A stretch of DNA of 11,384 nt, from NCBI GenBank assembly GCA_028688535.1, contig JAQTXY010000026.1, positions 1-11,384 on the forward strand, in the 5' to 3' direction. This document shows positions 7,367-11,384 of the stretch, piece after piece (the stretch's first letter is position 1; each line of letters begins with the position of its first letter). The position numbers and the translations under genes were made by a program. A model generated the notes under the pieces. It ran no database searches. It saw only the letters and a program-made list of their open reading frames with translations, and had not been told where the DNA came from. The stretch comes from Methanothrix sp. Its GTDB lineage: Archaea > Halobacteriota > Methanosarcinia > Methanotrichales > Methanotrichaceae.

Positions 7367-7742
7367 TCAGTATCGTCTGGCCATGTAAGTCCGGATGGCG
7401 CTCCTTTGCGGCAGACTGCACAGGCAGCCTCGGGGAAGGTGAAGTATTTCGCTCGCCCAGCGTATTTGCTTCCATTAGGTCTTTTTGTCGGTGAAATCCG
7501 GCCACTGCCTCCTTGAGGGCCGGGAGGCCTTTGACAGGGAGATAATCCTTCTCATGAGCATGCATCCGCAGAGCTTCCACAACCGGTGCAGGTACGGGAA
7601 ATGGTGATTGGCCCAAACCGAAGTTATAATTCTTTCTTCCCTGGCTTTGGAGTAGCTTTACTCTCTCATTTATCGCCAGAGTAGGTGATTCACCAAGGCC
7701 GCGAACATTGTTATTCAAGCTGACATGCTTTTGCAGGGTCAT
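7367..7742 (-). pseudogene. Chimeric relic: aminotransferase N-terminus fused to proS C-terminus
   Basis: Bases 7742 to 7464 encode the first 93 residues of the aminotransferase at 4665-5957 with five changes (I11N, I38N, L60M, D78E, V90M). The sequence then continues as the last 35 codons of proS (10051-10158), down to the aligned stop at 7367. Both parents share GGTGGAAGC at the joint (encoding part of VEAN in both), so the join is in frame. The proS part carries two single-base deletions, one after the LGE codons and one near the Lys codon following the last Cys pair. Translation therefore leaves the proS frame and stops at 7332, giving 136 residues. The aminotransferase part lacks the PLP lysine and nearly all active-site residues, so no aminotransferase function is possible. 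Its GAGGAG ribosome-binding site (7750-7755) is intact, so the ORF may still be translated. Confidence 0.85.
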
Positions 7743-7785
7743 TTTAGCGCTCCTCTGCCAATTATATTCTGAATTGGGGAGGTCA

Positions 7786-9597
7786 TTATTTATAAAGATG
7801 GGCATTTTTCGGATGATAAAAGCTGACCAGCTTTTGACCTGCACTGGGAAATGGCTTATAGTCCTCTGTGAAAAGATTCACAGTCCCATTGCTGCTGATC
7901 AACATCAAGGGAATGGTATTTGCATCATGAAATGGCACCTCTGGATCGTACTTGAAATTTTCCGTAAATTCGTTTATTACTAAAGATGCACCGGATTTGA
8001 ACTTTTCATCCAGATATGAGTATGTTAACTGGGGAGAAAAAAGAAATCGTCCGCGCAAATGCTCCGGTGCAATTGTCTGCATTCCCCGAACTCCTGTGGT
8101 CTCTAAACGAATTTGGTAGACCTCTTTTCTTCCAAATATATCCCTGAATCTTATGGCGGCAAGGGAATTGATCATATCATCGGATGTAAGGGCCATCAAG
8201 TGTCCGAGATTAGAAATTTCTATTTCATCTAATATCGATTCGGAAATGATGCTGCCATGATATGTAGGTAGCCCTTCCTGGTAAGCTTTCGCAATTTCGG
8301 CAGAATTTGTGTCGACCAAGAGGACGGGACGGCCCTGATCTCTGATGATTGATGCCATCTCTCTCGCCCAGGAATGAGCCCCTGCAATTAGAAATCCCTT
8401 TTGATTTCTGGAGGCAAGATGCAAAGTCCTGGCAAGCGGTCCGGCAGTCAGACCGTAAATTGTCACTGTCCCGGCAACTACGAAAAATGTAACTGGTGCC
8501 AGCATTTCCGCCTGGGGCATGCCCTGCTCGGATAAGAAAAGGCCAAAGACGGAAGCCACTGCAGCGGCAACAATTCCACGTGGCGCCATCCAGGCGATGA
8601 AGAACTTCTCTTGCCAGCTTAAGCCCAGGCCTCGCGTCGAAAGGATAACTGCGACTGGGCGCACTATGAAGATCAGAGATCCCAAAAATAACACTGAATT
8701 TGAATTAATATAATAAAAATAATCAATAGGCAGCCTTGCAACCAGAATAATAAATAGAAGCGAAATTAAAAGTGTCCTCAGATCTTCTTTAAACTTGATT
8801 ATGGGCATGATATTTACTGTATTCTGATTGGCCAGTACCACACCCATAAGAGTTGCCGCCAGCAGTCCGGATTCTTCCCAAATGAGCTCCGAGATTGTGA
8901 ACACCAATACCACGAGCATAAGTGATATGACCTCCAGCAATCTATCTGGGGCCCAATATTCTTTTATAACTTTTATTATTATGATGGCGCCGAGAAATCC
9001 CAAGGAGCATCCTGCGATCAATGTCATTATGAATCCCAGTGCCGCTGTCAGGGCTGCTTCATGCGGACCGGATGCTAGGATGCCTTCTAAGACAATAATG
9101 GCGAGAATCGCACCAATAGGATCGTTCATTATTCCTTCCCATTTGACAATGGAGCCAACTCTTCCAGAGGGACGCACATACAGAAGCAGAGGGGTTATAA
9201 CAGTAGGCCCAGTAACAACCAGAAGCGAACCCAAAAGCACTGATAATAGCGGATTTAACCCCAAAATAATATATGCAGAACATGATGCAAAAAGCCATGT
9301 TGTGAAAACACCAATGGTGAGGAGGTTATGCACCACAATTCTTGTCCCGGTCAAATCTGCGATCTTCAGGCTCAATCCGCCCTCAAAGAGAATCAAGGCC
9401 AAAGATATGGATATGAAGGGCGAAAGGAGCGGACCCATTAACCTATCCGGGTGCAAAAATCCGGTCAACGGGCCTGCCACAAATCCAAAAACCATAAGCA
9501 AGAGAATAGAAGGGAGCTTTAGACGCCAGGCAAGCCATTGGGCAGATATCCCGGATACAATGATGCCTGCCAGCTCCTTTAAGGGAATTTGATCCAT
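7786..9597 (-). CDS. CPA1-type cation/proton antiporter with C-terminal TrkA/RCK-like domain
   Basis: A 603-residue protein. Residues 5-395 are a polytopic Na+/H+ exchanger domain (about 12-13 hydrophobic segments) with FEGGLSL (71-77), VTGPT (128-132), the CPA1 ion-site pair Asn158-Asp159 in NDPIGA, and WMAPRGIVA with Arg340. Residues 400-510 form a TrkA-N-type Rossmann domain: GFLIAGAHSWAREMA, then LLVDTN with an acidic strand end. The glycines of the GxGxxG loop are mostly lost. The remainder resembles a TrkA-C-like ligand module. It should exchange Na+ (or K+) for H+ across the cell membrane, gated by the cytosolic domain. ATG at 9597 is chosen because GTGA lies 8 bases before it; GTG at 9609 is a longer alternative. 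The stop is 43 bases before the relic start on the same strand, so read-through into the relic is possible. Confidence 0.88.
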   Translation of the reverse strand: MDQIPLKELAGIIVSGISAQWLAWRLKLPSILLLMVFGFVAGPLTGFLHPDRLMGPLLSPFISISLALILFEGGLSLKIADLTGTRIVVHNLLTIGVFTTWLFASCSAYIILGLNPLLSVLLGSLLVVTGPTVITPLLLYVRPSGRVGSIVKWEGIMNDPIGAILAIIVLEGILASGPHEAALTAALGFIMTLIAGCSLGFLGAIIIIKVIKEYWAPDRLLEVISLMLVVLVFTISELIWEESGLLAATLMGVVLANQNTVNIMPIIKFKEDLRTLLISLLFIILVARLPIDYFYYINSNSVLFLGSLIFIVRPVAVILSTRGLGLSWQEKFFIAWMAPRGIVAAAVASVFGLFLSEQGMPQAEMLAPVTFFVVAGTVTIYGLTAGPLARTLHLASRNQKGFLIAGAHSWAREMASIIRDQGRPVLLVDTNSAEIAKAYQEGLPTYHGSIISESILDEIEISNLGHLMALTSDDMINSLAAIRFRDIFGRKEVYQIRLETTGVRGMQTIAPEHLRGRFLFSPQLTYSYLDEKFKSGASLVINEFTENFKYDPEVPFHDANTIPLMLISSNGTVNLFTEDYKPFPSAGQKLVSFYHPKNAHLYK

Positions 9598-10050
9598 AGA
9601 CAGTCTCACATACTAATATCTATCAAGATAAGCCTATTTCGGATAGTGTCAATATTTGTGATCTCGGAAAATCTGTCGAGAAAATAAAAAGATGTAACTT
9701 ACACATATTGGCCATCATTTTAAGATATTATATAATTAAATATGTTCTTTGGATCAATTAAATTATGCTTAACTATCAAAAAAAATTCATTAAATTTAAC
9801 ATTTATTGGATTCGTCCTGGACAACACCTGGTTTTTTAGGCAAAAAAAGTAAATACGATAAAGGTATACTACTACTTGGCCACAGTAGAAAAGGTCTATT
9901 GTGATTTTGGCGGCGAATAGGTCTAATTTGGTCATTGTGATTTGGCCGGAAAGTACCTCCCTTTGCAGAATTGGGCCCTATGATGAAACTGTGGTCCCCC
10001 CCTCCGTTAAAAATAGTGTGGATCGGATTTAATCCTGTTTAGATTTAATT
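9598..10050. other. AT-rich intergenic region between antiporter gene and proS
   Basis: This stretch of 453 bases is noticeably richer in A and T than its flanks between about 9600 and 9900. It should contain the antiporter promoter at its left end and the proS 3' end at its right. On the minus strand, an oligo-T run (10008-10014) downstream of the proS stop could serve as a U-rich archaeal terminator. A 71-codon minus-strand frame (9720-9935) ends with a segment resembling the tail of FAD-linked oxidases, possibly a decayed fragment. Two imperfect direct repeats lie at 9893-9949. No intact gene was recognised. Confidence 0.5.
9893..9949. repeat. Imperfect direct repeat pair in the intergenic region
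   Basis: GGTCTATTGTGATTTTGGCGG (split here as GGTCTATTGTG plus ATTTTGGCGG, 9893-9913) and GGTCATTGTGATTTGGCCGG (9930-9949) differ only by small indels and lie 37 bases apart. A shorter related stretch, GGTCTAATTTGG (9920-9931), sits between them. They could be binding sites or debris from local duplication; nothing in the sequence decides this. Confidence 0.4.
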
Positions 10051-11384
10051 TTAGTATTGTCGCGCCATGTAGGTCCTGACGGTGCTCATTTTGCCGCAAA
10101 CTGCACAGGCAGCTTCGGGGAAGGTGGCGTATTGCGGCTCGCCTAGCATGTTCGCTTCCACCCGGTCCTCTAATTCATGGCCGCATTCTACCGATCCGCA
10201 CCAGGGAACCAGAGCCACGCCCACCTGGGTCTGCACCTTAGCGTCCTCAATGCTGACAACCTCTTTTACCTTTGCCTCATGATGATTCATGGCTTTGGTG
10301 TAGAGGGCAGCCTGGAGTTCTTCTGCCTCTTTATTGATGGCCTGTACCAGTCCCTCCATGGGCACAGTTTTCTTGACTTTATCGCGACGGACCAGTGTGA
10401 CAACACCCTTCTCAATATCCCTGGGTCCAACCTCCAGTCGAATGGGCACGCCCTTCATCTCCCACTTGTAGAACTTGGCACCCGGCCGATCATCGCTGGT
10501 ATCAAGTTGCACGCGCATCCGGGCTGAAGAGAGTTCGGCCTGCAATTGTCGGCTGACTGCCAGAACTTTCTCCTTGTCGCCCAGGAGGATGGGCACTATT
10601 GCTACCTGAGTAGGTGCTACCTCCCAGGGCAGGGCCAGGCCGTTCGCGTCCCCATGTACTGAGATGAGAGCGGCAATGCAACGCTCCGAAATGCCGTAGC
10701 AGGTCTGAGAGACCAGCTTCTGCTCGCCGTTTTCCGTCTCGTAGGTGATCTCGTAGGTCTTGGCGAAGGTAGACCCCAGGTGGTGCGCCGTGCCCACCTG
10801 CAAAGTCTTGCCGTCAGGCATGATGACATCTATGGCAGTAGTGTAATCCGCTCCGGGAAACTTATCCCAGCTGGGGCGACGGCTTACCAGGAACGGCAAG
10901 GCCAGACGGCGGTAGAACTCCGAGTACCTGGCAATGGCCACCTCTACCTGGCTTGCGGCTTCTTCCCAGGAGGCATGAACGGTGTGTGCCTCCTTGAAGG
11001 ATGTGATCTCCCGCAGGCGTATGAGCGGCCTGGTGTGCTTGGTCTCATAGCGGAAAGTATTGACTATCTGGTAAATTCGCAGCGGCAGGTCGGCATGCGA
11101 CCTGATCCATAGCTTGAACATGGGATAGATGGCCGTCTCGCTCGTGGGTCGCAAGGCGAGCTTGACGTCCAGCGGAGATATCCCGCCGCTGGTCACCCAG
11201 TAGACCTCCTCCTCAAAGCCCTTGATGTGCTGGGCCTCTTTCATGAACTCGTTTTCCGGGATCAGCAGAGGAAACTGGGTCTCCTGATGGTCGGGATCTA
11301 AAAGCTCCCTGATGATGGCATAGACATTCTTCTTGATGGCATAGCCAAAGGGAAACCAGACGCACATACCCTTCACAGGATAGC
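10051..11384 (-). CDS. proS: Prolyl-tRNA synthetase, archaeal/eukaryal type (N-terminus outside window)
   Basis: A class II aminoacyl-tRNA synthetase charging tRNA-Pro in the cytosol. The frame is open to the right edge, so 443 C-terminal residues are visible and roughly 35-40 N-terminal ones are missing; the GTG at 11376 is internal. Visible landmarks are [14 protein letters not shown], motif 2 in [20 protein letters not shown] with EAHTVH following, [16 protein letters not shown], the [10 protein letters not shown] segment, motif 3 around [12 protein letters not shown], and the anticodon-binding domain starting [11 protein letters not shown]. The C-terminal zinc module has CGSVEC and CAVC cysteine pairs and the protein ends in ARQY, as in archaeal/eukaryal-type enzymes that lack the bacterial editing insertion. 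A degraded copy of its last 35 codons lies in the relic at 7367-7472. Confidence 0.95.
   Translation of the reverse strand, partial: YPVKGMCVWFPFGYAIKKNVYAIIRELLDPDHQETQFPLLIPENEFMKEAQHIKGFEEEVYWVTSGGISPLDVKLALRPTSETAIYPMFKLWIRSHADLPLRIYQIVNTFRYETKHTRPLIRLREITSFKEAHTVHASWEEAASQVEVAIARYSEFYRRLALPFLVSRRPSWDKFPGADYTTAIDVIMPDGKTLQVGTAHHLGSTFAKTYEITYETENGEQKLVSQTCYGISERCIAALISVHGDANGLALPWEVAPTQVAIVPILLGDKEKVLAVSRQLQAELSSARMRVQLDTSDDRPGAKFYKWEMKGVPIRLEVGPRDIEKGVVTLVRRDKVKKTVPMEGLVQAINKEAEELQAALYTKAMNHHEAKVKEVVSIEDAKVQTQVGVALVPWCGSVECGHELEDRVEANMLGEPQYATFPEAACAVCGKMSTVRTYMARQY

Noticed and set aside
7332..7844. Full 170-codon frame read as one gene from an upstream start
   Set aside because: The region before 7742 overlaps the antiporter 3' end and has no similarity to the aminotransferase; the ATG at 7742 with its GAGGAG matches the parent gene start.
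8828..9592. Long 254-codon open frame on the plus strand
   Set aside because: It lies wholly antisense to the antiporter gene, whose protein shows clear family motifs and membrane segments; the plus-strand translation has no recognisable domain or hydrophobic pattern.

Overview
The window looks like chromosomal DNA from a methanogenic euryarchaeon, plausibly of the Methanosarcinales/Methanotrichaceae type. The evidence is an archaeal/eukaryal-type prolyl-tRNA synthetase with a C-terminal Cys4 zinc module and terminal tyrosine, archaeal TATA-like boxes a few tens of bases before starts, GGAG or GTGA ribosome-binding sites, and secreted proteins rich in N-glycosylation sequons. Genus-level placement is inference. 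No tRNA, rRNA, insertion sequence or CRISPR array was seen.

Layout, left to right. (1) The C-terminal end of a Cas4-like PD-(D/E)XK nuclease. (2) A secreted SNase-fold protein (copy 1) with degenerate catalytic residues. (3) A probable two-gene operon, trkH (K+ uptake) followed closely by a long KamA-family radical SAM aminomutase. The aminomutase's substrate-contact positions read Lys/Asn, the pair known from glutamate 2,3-aminomutase, rather than the Asp/Asp of lysine 2,3-aminomutase. (4) Convergent to it, a complete class I/II aminotransferase. (5) A second SNase-fold secreted protein (copy 2), 64% identical to copy 1 over the first 160 residues, with a long glycosylation-rich repeat linker and the same C-terminal tail. 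(6) A gene relic on the minus strand: the first 93 codons of the aminotransferase joined in frame, at a 9-bp microhomology, to the last 35 codons of proS. (7) A CPA1 Na+(K+)/H+ antiporter with a cytosolic TrkA/RCK-like domain. (8) An AT-rich 453-bp gap. (9) proS, cut by the right edge.

How the genes may work together: TrkH, a predicted beta-glutamate-forming aminomutase and a CPA1 antiporter would make a coherent salt and osmotic-adaptation neighbourhood (K+ entry, a compatible-solute counter-anion, Na+ extrusion). The order aminotransferase - [proS tail|aminotransferase head] - proS is what a tandem duplication followed by a deletion at the internal proS/aminotransferase boundary would leave, so this segment has probably been rearranged. 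The two SNase-like genes are an older duplication in the same area.
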